Assembly (NCBI RefSeq): GCF_030547185.1
Contig: NZ_JAUOQR010000007.1
Coordinates: 1-64,000, forward strand
Source of the DNA: Neptuniibacter sp. 1_MG-2023
GTDB taxonomy: Bacteria > Pseudomonadota > Gammaproteobacteria > Pseudomonadales > Balneatricaceae
Length of the DNA: 64,000 bases
Reading direction: 5' to 3'
The position numbers and the translations under genes were made by a program. Shown here in pieces: positions 17,700-26,901 of the stretch. Below the pieces are notes generated by a model. That model did no database searches. It saw nothing but the letters and a program-made list of their open reading frames with translations, and was not told the origin of the DNA. Position 1 is the stretch's first letter. Every line of letters begins with the position of its first letter.

Positions 17700-18464
17700 A
17701 TGGGATCTATCTCGATTATCTGCCTTCTTGTACTTAGTTTGTTACTTCCCACCGCTAAGGCGGAAGAGATTAGCGTCGCAGTAGCCTCTAACTTTACAGC
17801 ACCGATGAAAGAGATAGCCTCTTTATTTGAGCAATCCACCGGCCATAAAGTACGCTTATCTTTTGGATCCTCCGGTAAGTTTTATGCGCAAATAAAACAT
17901 GGTGCCCCATTCCAAATCTTTTTTTCCGCCGATCAAAAAAAACCTGAACAACTTGAACGGGATAGGCTTATAGCACCCTCTAGCCGTTTTACTTACGCAA
18001 GAGGTCGTCTTGCGCTTTGGTCATCGCAGAAAGGCTTTGTTAAAGGAAATACGGATCGGTTGAGACAGCTCCAATTTAACAAACTGGCACTCGCAAACCC
18101 GAAACTGGCTCCTTACGGAGTAGCAGCCATAGAAGTGCTAGAACGGCTCTCATTAATTGAAGCAACTCAAAATAAATGGGTACAAGGTGAGAACATTGCT
18201 CAGACATATCAGTTTGTCAGCACTGGAAATGCTGAACTAGGCTTTGTGGCCCTCTCTCAAATATTAAAAGATGGAAAATTAAAAACTGGGTCTAGTTGGG
18301 TTATTCCTGAAAATTTATATAATCCAATCAAACAGGATGTAGTGTTATTATTACGCGGAGAAAATAGTCCTGCTGCCCAAGCACTCCTCAGTTTCATCAA
18401 AGAGCCGCAAGTAAAACAGATCATGACATCTTATGGTTATAAACCTTTAGCAGCTAATCCATGA
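17700..18464 (+). CDS. modA: Molybdate ABC transporter substrate-binding protein ModA
   Basis: Periplasmic molybdate/tungstate-binding protein of 254 residues. A signal peptide ends near residue 21 (TAKA-EE), followed by [15 protein letters not shown] and [24 protein letters not shown], which hold the oxyanion-binding serines. The start has GGAG about 9 bp upstream. A perfect 8-bp hairpin, AATTCACT/AGTGAATT (17660-17686), lies just before it and could affect initiation. The stop overlaps the modB start (ATGA). Confidence 0.95.
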   Translation: MGSISIICLLVLSLLLPTAKAEEISVAVASNFTAPMKEIASLFEQSTGHKVRLSFGSSGKFYAQIKHGAPFQIFFSADQKKPEQLERDRLIAPSSRFTYARGRLALWSSQKGFVKGNTDRLRQLQFNKLALANPKLAPYGVAAIEVLERLSLIEATQNKWVQGENIAQTYQFVSTGNAELGFVALSQILKDGKLKTGSSWVIPENLYNPIKQDVVLLLRGENSPAAQALLSFIKEPQVKQIMTSYGYKPLAANP

Positions 18465-19147
18465 GTTTTTCGGAAGCGGACTTAGCGGCCATTTGGCTAA
18501 CATTGCGTCTAGCGACAACGGTTACCTTGTTACTGTTAATAATAGGCACGCCTATCGCTTGGTGGCTAGCTCGAACAAGTTCGGTCTGGAAAGCACCTAT
18601 AGCAGCTATAGTTGCCCTACCTCTGATACTGCCGCCCACTGTACTTGGTTTCTACCTTCTCATAGCGATGGGCCCTCATGGTTTCTTTGGCCAATTTACT
18701 CAGAGCCTAGGCTTAGGCACACTGCCCTTTACTTTCTGGGGTCTTGTCATCGCCTCTGTATTTTATTCTATGCCCTTTGTTGTACAGCCGATCCAGAACG
18801 CGATGGAAGCTATAGGGGAACGTCCTTTAGAGGTTGCTGCCACGCTGAGAGCAGGCCCTTTTGATCGCTTTTTTACCGTTGTTCTACCGCTAGCAAAGCC
18901 TGGGTTTATAACCGCATCGATTCTTGGTTTCGCACATACAGTGGGAGAGTTTGGCATTATATTAATGATAGGTGGCAATATTCCGGGAGAGACCCGCGTC
19001 ATATCTGTACAGATATATGATCATGTCGAGGCACTGGAGTTTATGCAGGCACACGCCCTGTCTGGCGCTATGCTTATTTTCTCTTTCTCGGTACTTTTAG
19101 CGCTGTATTGGCTCCAGCGTAAACAAAAAGTTTCGCTTTTAAACTAG
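18461..19147 (+). CDS. modB: Molybdate ABC transporter permease ModB
   Basis: Inner-membrane permease of 228 residues with about five helices. The cytoplasmic EAA loop [25 protein letters not shown] (residues about 125-149) docks the ATPase Mod[14 protein letters not shown] and [18 protein letters not shown] are typical of ModB. It overlaps modA by 4 bp and lies 16 bp before modC. Confidence 0.95.
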   Translation: MSFSEADLAAIWLTLRLATTVTLLLLIIGTPIAWWLARTSSVWKAPIAAIVALPLILPPTVLGFYLLIAMGPHGFFGQFTQSLGLGTLPFTFWGLVIASVFYSMPFVVQPIQNAMEAIGERPLEVAATLRAGPFDRFFTVVLPLAKPGFITASILGFAHTVGEFGIILMIGGNIPGETRVISVQIYDHVEALEFMQAHALSGAMLIFSFSVLLALYWLQRKQKVSLLN

Positions 19148-19163
19148 ATGAGGCCTCTTATCT

Positions 19164-20270
19164 ATGCAATCTGACATCAGTAACAACCATATACAGGCCT
19201 CATTCCAGTTAAAGCACCCTGAAGCTCTCGATAACAGCTTTATTCTGGATATAGATCTGACTCTGCCTAGTCAGGGGGTAACAGTGATCTTTGGCCCATC
19301 AGGTTCAGGCAAAACCACACTACTACGCTGTATTGCAGGCTTAGAGGAACCAGATAAGGGACAGCTCAGCATTAATGGAGAGATATGGCAAAATGCCTCA
19401 CTATCTATGCCGACCCACAAACGCCCTTTAGGATATGTCTTTCAGGAATCAAGCCTCTTCCCGCATCTAACCGCACTCGGCAATCTCAACTATGCTCGCA
19501 AGCGAGCAGGTAAAAAAGTCTCTAATCAATTGTATGATCACGCCATTGATATTATGGGGATCCACGATATTTTACACCGTTACCCACAACAACTATCTGG
19601 CGGTGAACGGCAGCGTGTCGCTATCGCCCGAGCCTTGTTAATCAACCCTCTATTATTGCTGATGGATGAGCCGCTTGCCTCTTTAGATAAACAGCGCAAA
19701 CAAGAGATTATCCCCTATTTGGAACGTCTAGGCTCTAGCTTAGAGATCCCTATTATTTACGTCAGCCATTCTATGGATGAGGTCTCCCGTTTAGCAGACC
19801 ATGTTGTGGTTCTAAAGCAAGGTAAGGTCAGCGCACAAGGGGGGCTCACCGAAGTTTTTTCACAAATCGATCTACCTTTAGATTATGGTGATGATACTGG
19901 TGTAGTTCTTCAGGGCCATGTAATTGAACGTGACCGGAAATGGCACTTAGCTCGTATTGCATTTTCCGATGGTGAGCTTTGGGTAAGAGACCGAGGAGAT
20001 GAACTCAATCAAGCGGTAAGGGTTCGAGTACTCGCACGGGATGTTAGTCTAACCTTAACACCCGATAATGACTCAAGCATCCTTAATCGATTAGCCGTTA
20101 CTGTAGATGAAATAGCAGCCGACACTGATGAGGCAATGGCATTAATACGCTTAAAAACAGGGAGCGAGTACCTTATAGCGCGTTTAACCTGTAAATCCAT
20201 TGACCGTCTCCAATTGGAACCGGGCAAAAAGCTATGGGCACAAATAAAATCTGTCGCACTAATCAGTTAG
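19164..20270 (+). CDS. modC: Molybdate ABC transporter ATP-binding protein ModC
   Basis: A 368-residue ABC ATPase with Walker A GPSGSGKTTL (about 44-53), Q-loop FQESSLFPHL, signature LSGGERQRVAIARAL, Walker B LLLMDEPLASLD and switch His in YVSHSMDE. A C-terminal molybdate-binding (MOP/TOBE) domain from about residue 300 has NRLAVTVDEI and ARLTCKSIDRL. Last gene of modABC, ending at a strong bidirectional terminator shared with nhaD. Confidence 0.95.
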   Translation: MQSDISNNHIQASFQLKHPEALDNSFILDIDLTLPSQGVTVIFGPSGSGKTTLLRCIAGLEEPDKGQLSINGEIWQNASLSMPTHKRPLGYVFQESSLFPHLTALGNLNYARKRAGKKVSNQLYDHAIDIMGIHDILHRYPQQLSGGERQRVAIARALLINPLLLLMDEPLASLDKQRKQEIIPYLERLGSSLEIPIIYVSHSMDEVSRLADHVVVLKQGKVSAQGGLTEVFSQIDLPLDYGDDTGVVLQGHVIERDRKWHLARIAFSDGELWVRDRGDELNQAVRVRVLARDVSLTLTPDNDSSILNRLAVTVDEIAADTDEAMALIRLKTGSEYLIARLTCKSIDRLQLEPGKKLWAQIKSVALIS

Positions 20271-20275
20271 CAAAA

Positions 20276-20306
20276 AAAAGGCTTAGTAATAAGTACTAAG
20301 CCTTTT
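20276..20306. terminator. Bidirectional terminator between modC and nhaD
   Basis: A perfect 13-bp stem AAAAGGCTTAGTA/TACTAAGCCTTTT (20276-20288 with 20294-20306) has a 5-nt loop. It is flanked by A-rich sequence on the left and T on the right, and works for both convergent units. Confidence 0.92.
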
Positions 20307-20326
20307 CGAGAGAGTTTGCAGCGTTT

Positions 20327-21556
20327 TTATAAATTAGCGATAAACATCACTGACACATAACCTAATGTGTACGCCAGCAGCAACCAATGAATAAAACGTA
20401 GGTAAGTAATGAAAGAGACCTCTTCCAGTTTACTCAGCGCGATAACACCGGCGGCGGAGCCAATAATCAAAATAGAGCCACCAACACCTACAGCATAAGT
20501 GAGCCCCAGCCATTCAGCAGTGCTCATGCTAATACCTGATTTCAAAATAGCCGCAGTTAATGGAACGTTATCCACTAACGCCGACAATATACCAACAACA
20601 AAGTTAGCCAAGTAAGTAGGTAAAATATCGTAAAGCTGTAACAAAAACTCCAAGACAGAAAGCTCTTTAAGCATCCCCACCAGCAGCAATACCCCTAAGA
20701 AAAACAGCAAGGTATCAAACTCGATCTCTCGCACAGACTCTAAGATATCAGGTGATTTCTCACTACGATGGAACAAACGATGAGAGATAAACATCACCGA
20801 TAATCCGAACAGGAAGGTCAATACTGGCGGTACAGAAAACGCAACACTCATAAAGAGAGTGCTAAAAATGGTCAAAAGGAATAGAACCGCAATTAACTTA
20901 TCAACTGTTGCAATTGGGCGCTTAAACTTCGGTAATGTAACCTCTTCGTTTGTCCCCCACATAAGTAACAAAGCTAAAGAGATAACACCCGCACAAGCTG
21001 GACCAATTAAAAGGAAGAGGTCAGTGATATCGACCTTCCCTGCCAAGAAGATCATTAAGGTAGTTACATCCCCCGTAATCAAGGAAACACCTCCGGAGTT
21101 CACCGCGAAGACAATCAGCGTGGCAAACTTAAGTGTTTGTTTCTTATCCAACTTAAGTGAGGTTAATAACGAGAGCATGATCAAAGATGCAGTGATGTTA
21201 TCCGCTAAAGAGGAGAACACAAGCCCCATTAAGGCCATTAAGATCATCAACGTTCGCAGCGTCAATTTATTGGGGAGTAACCGATAAACTAGCTGAGTAA
21301 TCAATCCCTGCTGGTTCAAGTACGCAACAAATGTCATTGCCGCCATTAAAAACAGCCACAATGTCGCTATATCTAAAAGGTTTTCATTTAACCCCTCTTT
21401 GATATGTGCAACGCTATGCTCTGGAAAAACAAAAGCTAATATCCAAACCAACGTGCCAATAAACAGAGTCGATTTAGCTTTATTTAGGTGAATAAGGTCT
21501 TCAATAATAATTAAGACGAAAGCGAGACCAATAAGGCTCAGAAGTAAAACGTGCAT
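20327..21556 (-). CDS. nhaD: Na+/H+ antiporter NhaD
   Basis: A 409-residue polytopic membrane protein of the NhaD/ion-transporter superfamily. Typical segments are TLWLFLMAAMTFVAYLNQQGL, SSLADNITASLIMLSLL and ALVDNVPLTAAILKSGI, the last two being the internally repeated motifs with ion-binding Asp-Asn. About 12 helices. It exchanges Na+ or Li+ for H+, mainly at alkaline pH, and complements NhaA elsewhere in the window. Transcribed alone. Confidence 0.93.
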   Translation of the reverse strand: MHVLLLSLIGLAFVLIIIEDLIHLNKAKSTLFIGTLVWILAFVFPEHSVAHIKEGLNENLLDIATLWLFLMAAMTFVAYLNQQGLITQLVYRLLPNKLTLRTLMILMALMGLVFSSLADNITASLIMLSLLTSLKLDKKQTLKFATLIVFAVNSGGVSLITGDVTTLMIFLAGKVDITDLFLLIGPACAGVISLALLLMWGTNEEVTLPKFKRPIATVDKLIAVLFLLTIFSTLFMSVAFSVPPVLTFLFGLSVMFISHRLFHRSEKSPDILESVREIEFDTLLFFLGVLLLVGMLKELSVLEFLLQLYDILPTYLANFVVGILSALVDNVPLTAAILKSGISMSTAEWLGLTYAVGVGGSILIIGSAAGVIALSKLEEVSFITYLRFIHWLLLAYTLGYVSVMFIANL

Positions 21557-21655
21557 CTTTAGTTCCCGATTTGAACTTAAGTGGAAAAAAGGTACACAAT
21601 TATCCCTGCATTCTTATCATAAATAAATTGATAGTTGGAGCTGACCCAAAAGAAG

Positions 21656-21695
21656 CATAAAAAAAACCTACTTAATATGGAAATTAAATAGGTTT
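21656..21695 (-). terminator. Terminator of the rhodanese gene
   Basis: Read on the minus strand, AAACCTATTTAAT pairs with ATTAAGTAGGTTT over 13 positions (one mismatch, 6-nt loop) and runs into eight T. It lies about 110 bp after the rhodanese stop codon. Confidence 0.85.
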
Positions 21696-21802
21696 ACTTA
21701 AAAATTAGCTAATTATCTATAGTGCTTGAACAAAAGGCCTCAGTTTAAAAGAAGACCAAAGGTAAAACAGAAAAAACCACACCCGACATCTCTAGATTAC
21801 CA

Positions 21803-22216
21803 CTACCTATAATCTTTAGTTATAAATTCGGCAGTCTGACCTTTCTCCTTTTTCCACCCTGCGTAGCCGCCTTGAATATGTAGCACATTCGTCAATCCCA
21901 TCTCTATAATCGCCTTTCCAGCTAGTGCAGAGCGTAAACCTCCGCCACAAAAGAGAACAAAGGTCAGCTCTTGCTGAAATATTTCTTTAGCATAAGGGCT
22001 TTCCGGATCAACCCAAAACTCCAGCATACCCCTTGGGCAATGATAAGCCCCAGGAATAACCCCTTCGCGCTCTAATTCACGAATATCGCGCAGATCAACA
22101 AACTGCACACCCTCCTTCCCATATAGAGCGATGGCTTCAGGCACCGAAATCTCTCGCACCACTTGGTTTGCCTCTTTAACCAACTGGTAAATCCCTTTTT
22201 TAATTACCGATCCCAT
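21803..22216 (-). CDS. Rhodanese-like domain protein
   Basis: A 137-residue single rhodanese domain. The catalytic cysteine is Cys90 in FVLFCGGGLRSALAG, and FVDLRDIRELEREGVIPGAYH is the CH2A region. The likely role is sulfur transfer or persulfide handling in the cytosol; the acceptor is unknown. Its start codon and ribosome site lie inside a tandem 28-bp duplication, so an upstream duplicate start codon opens a 14-codon frame that overlaps this one. The gene follows the 3-hydroxyisobutyryl-CoA hydrolase gene by 69 bp and is probably co-transcribed. Confidence 0.88.
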   Translation of the reverse strand: MGSVIKKGIYQLVKEANQVVREISVPEAIALYGKEGVQFVDLRDIRELEREGVIPGAYHCPRGMLEFWVDPESPYAKEIFQQELTFVLFCGGGLRSALAGKAIIEMGLTNVLHIQGGYAGWKKEKGQTAEFITKDYR

Positions 22217-22244
22217 TGATGATCCCCTTAATTACCGATCCCAT
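22200..22244 (-). CDS. Upstream 14-codon ORF overlapping the rhodanese start
   Basis: The duplicated AAGGGG ribosome site and ATG at 22244 open a frame coding MGSVIKGIINGIGN, stopping at 22200, 14-16 nt inside the rhodanese gene in a shifted frame. It copies the first six codons of the real gene. It is probably a by-product of duplication but could modulate translation. Confidence 0.35.
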   Translation of the reverse strand: MGSVIKGIINGIGN

Positions 22245-22256
22245 TGATGATCCCCT
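22201..22256. repeat. Tandem 28-bp direct repeat, two copies
   Basis: Two perfect head-to-tail copies of a 28-bp unit (22201-22228 and 22229-22256) are followed by the first six bases of a third. Each copy carries, on the minus strand, AAGGGG and an ATG. As 28 is not a multiple of three, the two ATGs are in different frames. Confidence 0.97.
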
Positions 22257-22285
22257 TAATTATTATATTTTTTTGTTTGATGCTA

Positions 22286-23380
22286 CTACATCTCAGCCAA
22301 TGGATTTTTCTGCCAAGGCGAGAGGAAAAACTTATCCACATAAGCGTTATCCACATCCGCTAACGTTTTAAAGCGCCACTGAGGATCAGCATCTTTATCC
22401 ACAAGCAAAGCACGAACCCCTTCAGGAAACTCCTTATGCTGGCAGCATTGCACCGATAAGATAAGCTCTGCACAAAACACCTCTTTCAAGGACATATGCT
22501 TAGTCACTTCGAGCTGCTTCTTTATTAAATTAATCGCCAACGGGCTGCCATGATGAATGGCCTTTTGGGCTCGCTTTATCCATTTATCATCACTTTCAAC
22601 ACTTAATAAACTATCGACAAAACCCGTCACAGAATCATGATCAGTGATCTGTTGAATAAAATCATAATGATTTCTTACCGGTGACCTTGAACTAAAACAG
22701 GCTTGAGATTCCTGCTCTAAACCACGCAACACTCGATTAACAGCAGCATTAGCATCGCCCCATGACTCTGCCTGAAGGCTCTCGAGCATAGACTGGCGCA
22801 GCTCTACTGAAATAAACCGATCAGCTAATCCCAAAAACAGGGCATCCGCGGCATTCATTGGATTACCGGTTAACCCCAAAAAGAGCCCCGTTCGACCGGG
22901 CATATGGTTTAGAAACCAGCTACCCCCAACATCAGGATACAAACCTATAGTTACTTCAGGCATAGCTAAATGGGAAGTTTCAGTCACTATACGATGGCTA
23001 CAGCCATTCATAAGTCCCATGCCGCCACCCATTACAATACCGCTTCCCCAGCAGATAATAGGCTTGCTATAGGTATGTATAGTGTAATCAAGGGTATATT
23101 CACGGGTAAAAAAAGCTTCGGCAAACTTAGCATTAGAATCTTCGCTGATCGCTTTATAAATACTGACAACATCACCACCAGCACAAAAAGCCTTAGAACC
23201 TGCGCTATCTAAAATAACAGCGACAACCCTGTCGTCGTCTTGCCACTGATCGAGCTGAGGCTGGATCAGATCGATCATATCCAGTGATAAAGCATTTAAA
23301 GAGCGTTCCGCATTTAAGCAGATCTCAACTATTCGCTTACCATCTTGGGTAGGATATTCGTTAAACAGCACACAACTCAT
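22286..23380 (-). CDS. 3-hydroxyisobutyryl-CoA hydrolase (enoyl-CoA hydratase fold)
   Basis: A 364-residue crotonase-superfamily protein of the ECH_2/HIBCH type. It has the oxyanion-hole segments FCAGGDVVSIYK (about 67-78) and GSGIVMGGGMGLMNG, then the diagnostic MPEVTIGLYPDVGGSWFL with the catalytic Glu and Asp. The long C-terminal part (FFLSPWQKNPLAEM at the end) separates HIBCH from ordinary enoyl-CoA hydratases. It would hydrolyse 3-hydroxyisobutyryl-CoA in valine degradation. The rest of that pathway is not nearby. Confidence 0.88.
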   Translation of the reverse strand: MSCVLFNEYPTQDGKRIVEICLNAERSLNALSLDMIDLIQPQLDQWQDDDRVVAVILDSAGSKAFCAGGDVVSIYKAISEDSNAKFAEAFFTREYTLDYTIHTYSKPIICWGSGIVMGGGMGLMNGCSHRIVTETSHLAMPEVTIGLYPDVGGSWFLNHMPGRTGLFLGLTGNPMNAADALFLGLADRFISVELRQSMLESLQAESWGDANAAVNRVLRGLEQESQACFSSRSPVRNHYDFIQQITDHDSVTGFVDSLLSVESDDKWIKRAQKAIHHGSPLAINLIKKQLEVTKHMSLKEVFCAELILSVQCCQHKEFPEGVRALLVDKDADPQWRFKTLADVDNAYVDKFFLSPWQKNPLAEM

Positions 23381-23701
23381 TCAAGCATTCCTATCGTTAA
23401 AAATTATAGGCAGAAAAATCAATCAGAATCGCCTTAACTTATTTCGATCTTTATTACTGTAATAGTTTATATATTAATTAAACCATTAGACCGTAAACAG
23501 ATTGCCTAGAATAAAAGCTAAATCCAATAGGAAATTAGCCTTATACCGGCCTTAAAAGGGAAACTTAAGGTTCAACAGCAAATATAGAACAGTCGAGATT
23601 GTCCGATGCTCACCGAAATTGTAGGGCGAGTTTAAACATTAAAACGGATAGAGCGTAGAGAGGTCTATCTCTACACTCTACCGATGCATAGGTCGCAGTA
23701 A
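23381..23701. other. 321-bp gap between the HIBCH-like and NosR-like genes
   Basis: No gene recognised. A hairpin AGAG-C-GTAGAGA/TCTCTAC-A-CTCT (23650-23679) close to the end of the NosR-like gene is a likely 3'-end structure on the minus strand, followed by GTTTTAA. The rest should hold the promoter of the HIBCH-like gene. Confidence 0.5.
23650..23679 (-). terminator. Candidate terminator of the NosR-like gene
   Basis: GTAGAGA and TCTCTAC pair over 7 bp with a 6-nt loop, extended by four more pairs after a mismatch. On the minus strand a short T run (GTTTTAA) follows a few bases later. It is 22 bp past the stop codon. Confidence 0.5.
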
Positions 23702-25903
23702 TTAACTAGATGCAATTATATTATCGTTATCTTGGCGCGTTTTGAGTTTACGCCCTTTTCTCTTTTCAACAATCAGCGGTACACAAAGCTCATCACTCTC
23801 GTAGATCTCAACGCAATCTAAACATTGAAAGCACTCATCGTAATCAATCTTGCCTGTTTGCTCGATCGACTGATATTCACAGCGGTGTTTACACAGCTGA
23901 CATGGCTGACCACATTCACTACGACGTGGAAGCCAGTTGAATATCCTCAGCTTACCAAAAATAGCTAAACCTGCACCTAAGGGGCAGATATAACGGCAGT
24001 AACCTTTGTAGACAAACAAACTTAGCGCTAACAGCACTACGGCCCACAGAACAAATGGCCATGACCGGTCAAAGATTAATGTAATACTCGTTTTAAAGGG
24101 CTCTATCTCAACCACACTGCCCGTCAAAGGAATAGACACAACAGCCACTATAAGTATGCCCGCAAGCACAACATATTTAATCCACTTCAAGCGTGAATCT
24201 AACAGAGGTGATACTTTGATTTGTGGTAGTTTAAGAAAGGCCAATAGCTTACCGATCAACTCTTGTAATGCACCAAAAGGACATAGCCAACCACAGAAAG
24301 TACCACGCCCCCAGACAAAGAAAGTGATACCAATATAGGCCCAAAGTAATACCGTCATCGGGTCATATAGGAAGAACTCTAAACTTCGTCCTGCGACTAA
24401 AGCCTGTAATACACCCGTGATATTAACAATCGACAGCTGCCCTTGGGCATACCAACCAATAAAGACTAGAGTAAACAGTAAATATAAAGGACGGAACCAA
24501 CGCAAGCGGTGCTTAGGCCCTGTCAGTATACGGTGCTTCACTAAAACGACGGTCAATATCACCAAACCTATAATTAAAATGGCAATATCAACAGTACGAC
24601 CGGCCCATAAGCTGTGCCATGTTTTGTTATCACTCTCCGCAGCAAGAATATATTGCTCAGGAATAGGTAATTTAAAATCGAGTCCTTCGGTCACACTTTC
24701 AGGGTATAACCAACCTTTTTGCCGTACGACATTCAGCTTAAATTCGGCAGGATACGCCGGATCCAAGCCTGCCTGACCAATCACATGAAAGAGCTTCCAT
24801 TCGAAACCCTCCAGCTCCTCAGGCAAGTTAAGTTTATACTCAAGATCAAAAAGATTTAAACGATCATCCAGATCAAAATCGCGCATCTCTATGGGCAGCT
24901 CAGCTTGGTGCAAACTGATACGCTCAGGAACTTTGCCACGAACAAAATCTTCTCCGGTAAATGAATATCGGCCCTGACTCAAAATCAGTAATAATTGATC
25001 ATTAGCCGCAATATTTCCTTTCACATAGTCCCAAGCGGTGGGCAGTAATAGATTACGGCCAACGCTAGGTATAGTTAAATTCGCGGCATAGATCTCAACA
25101 AACTGTTCATCGGGTGCCTCTAAAGCTTCAGGGTCTTGCCCTTCACCAATCGTCCCCTCAAACCGCGCTTCCACCTCTTTATTGCTAAAGGTGTATTTAA
25201 CAATCAGCCCCTCATCTAGCAATTCCTGCCAAGACATCGACTCAAATAAATCAGGTTTAATACGTGCAATAAGGTCAGGATCACGTCCTTTGGCATAACC
25301 TAATTTCTCACGGGCCACCTTTAACGAGGAAGCAAGCAAAGATTGGTTAAAAATACGAACCGAAGCGGTAGCTTTAGTCACACCATCAATATAAACATTG
25401 GCGCTGTTATTGGCGCCGCCCAAACCCGGTTTCGCATCAATCTTGATGTTTTGCATCAACGAAACACCTTTGTACTGTTTAGAAAAATCGATCAATGGCT
25501 TTTCGCCAAGTCCTTCTAAAAAGACAGGTTCATGGTGAGATAAAACGCGAACATCTATAAAACGGCCATCAGGATCAATAGCAACGAGCAGGTTAAAAGG
25601 TATGCCTGCAAACCCTGGGATCGCCGCAAGATCAATCGATTCAAATGCGTAACCAACCAGCGGGGTATCAGTCGATATTTGCTGATAAAGCGGCCAAATA
25701 GGTAGGGCCTCATCTTTATCACCAACGACATAAGGAGAGGGAAATGCTTTCTCCATCGCTGCCTTATCCATCACCCCTGCCTGAGCAAGGTTACAAACGA
25801 GAAGGAAAGTGAAACTAAGGATAGCTATTAACGTTTTTAATAGGGATAAGGGTATCCGTAAACGTTCAAGTAGAGAAAACAGAACCGCAGTAATATAGTT
25901 CAT
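23702..25903 (-). CDS. NosR/NirI-family FMN-binding, 4Fe-4S membrane protein (orphan)
   Basis: A 733-residue polytopic protein. A cleavable signal or first TM ends about residue 42 (NLAQAG), followed by a large periplasmic part containing an FMN-binding domain (VRVLSHHEPVFLEGLGEKPLIDF, about residues 117-139). Membrane helices occupy about 430-640, with two CX3CP motifs, CGWLCPFGALQEL and CRYICPLGAG. Cytosolic ferredoxin-type clusters follow (CGQPCQLCKHRCEY, CFQCLDC). This is the NosR architecture, which shuttles electrons to periplasmic enzymes such as N2O reductase. No nosZ, nosDFYL or nir genes are in the window, so the partner is unknown. Confidence 0.87.
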   Translation of the reverse strand: MNYITAVLFSLLERLRIPLSLLKTLIAILSFTFLLVCNLAQAGVMDKAAMEKAFPSPYVVGDKDEALPIWPLYQQISTDTPLVGYAFESIDLAAIPGFAGIPFNLLVAIDPDGRFIDVRVLSHHEPVFLEGLGEKPLIDFSKQYKGVSLMQNIKIDAKPGLGGANNSANVYIDGVTKATASVRIFNQSLLASSLKVAREKLGYAKGRDPDLIARIKPDLFESMSWQELLDEGLIVKYTFSNKEVEARFEGTIGEGQDPEALEAPDEQFVEIYAANLTIPSVGRNLLLPTAWDYVKGNIAANDQLLLILSQGRYSFTGEDFVRGKVPERISLHQAELPIEMRDFDLDDRLNLFDLEYKLNLPEELEGFEWKLFHVIGQAGLDPAYPAEFKLNVVRQKGWLYPESVTEGLDFKLPIPEQYILAAESDNKTWHSLWAGRTVDIAILIIGLVILTVVLVKHRILTGPKHRLRWFRPLYLLFTLVFIGWYAQGQLSIVNITGVLQALVAGRSLEFFLYDPMTVLLWAYIGITFFVWGRGTFCGWLCPFGALQELIGKLLAFLKLPQIKVSPLLDSRLKWIKYVVLAGILIVAVVSIPLTGSVVEIEPFKTSITLIFDRSWPFVLWAVVLLALSLFVYKGYCRYICPLGAGLAIFGKLRIFNWLPRRSECGQPCQLCKHRCEYQSIEQTGKIDYDECFQCLDCVEIYESDELCVPLIVEKRKGRKLKTRQDNDNIIASS

Positions 25904-26054
25904 CGCAACAACTTCTTATTATGTTATCCCTCCATATTAGCCACTACTAATCAACAATAAAAATATCTTTTATGATCGTTCAACAACGCCTTTAGTACAA
26001 CGCCTAAAGAAGGAAACACATTTATTGAACTAATAACAATGAGTAGTCTAAGCG

Positions 26055-26882
26055 TTAAATTAGCTGCGCTTGCAGACTAAGTTTCACTCCGGTCTGTTCA
26101 GATTCCGGCGCAGGTAAAATGTCTACACTCGGCCAAAGGCCCGTCACTAAAGCTTTAGCATAAGCCTGAGACAGGGACGCTTGTTTCATGCTTTCTGCGG
26201 CACCGCGGGCATCATAGGCCAATCGATGCCAACTCACCTCTATTCGATCATCGACCGGTTGCAACAACATATACCAACCATCCGTTGTACCATCATTAGC
26301 AGGCATCCCAATCACGCCCGCATTTAACCAATAACCATCAGTTAACTCAGACCCAAAAGGCAAACCACAATGGCCTCCAATAAGCAGATCGCTCCCAGCT
26401 AAATTTAACTGCTTATTCTTAACAACCTTATCCCCACTAGCGAAGACAAACTCATTTATCCGCTGATAGCTACCATGGATAACCGTAGCAGTCCGACCAT
26501 TCAGGCTAAATCGAATCTCTCGCGGCAAATCCGCCATCCAGTGCTTATCATCTTGAGACAAGCGCTGATTGCTGAAGTTGTACCATTCAACTGACAATAG
26601 GGAGCAAGCACTCCCTTGATCAAAACCACATCCACAATCGGGGGCATTTTGAGCTAAAGACTCTTCACAATTTCCCATCACGACAGGAATACCCCAATCA
26701 CGAATCAATTGAACAGTTGCTTCAGGCTCTGCGCAATAAGCCACCAAATCACCGGTACAGATAACCTGTTCCGCAGGGATACCAAGACGGGACGCTTCAG
26801 CTTGCATCGCGCGAGTTGCCGCTAAATTGCTATACGGTCCACCAAAAATCAGCACAGGGCCAGAAAACTTACCAAGATCCAT
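26055..26882 (-). CDS. Metallophosphoesterase family protein with degenerate first motif
   Basis: A 275-residue protein from the ATG at 26882. A longer frame to 26945 would overlap the symporter gene, and its first 21 residues do not look like part of the fold. Metallophosphoesterase motifs are TGDLVAYC (43-50), GNCEES (70-75), VIHGS and LLIGGHCG. The usual first motif DxHGN is replaced by GGPYSN (15-20), so one metal site may be altered. A Cys-rich insert DCGCGFDQGSAC follows the third motif. It sits 19 bp after the symporter gene and is likely co-transcribed. The substrate is unknown. Confidence 0.72.
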   Translation of the reverse strand: MDLGKFSGPVLIFGGPYSNLAATRAMQAEASRLGIPAEQVICTGDLVAYCAEPEATVQLIRDWGIPVVMGNCEESLAQNAPDCGCGFDQGSACSLLSVEWYNFSNQRLSQDDKHWMADLPREIRFSLNGRTATVIHGSYQRINEFVFASGDKVVKNKQLNLAGSDLLIGGHCGLPFGSELTDGYWLNAGVIGMPANDGTTDGWYMLLQPVDDRIEVSWHRLAYDARGAAESMKQASLSQAYAKALVTGLWPSVDILPAPESEQTGVKLSLQAQLI

Positions 26883-26901
26883 AATCGCTCTTCTATTCCT
26901 A

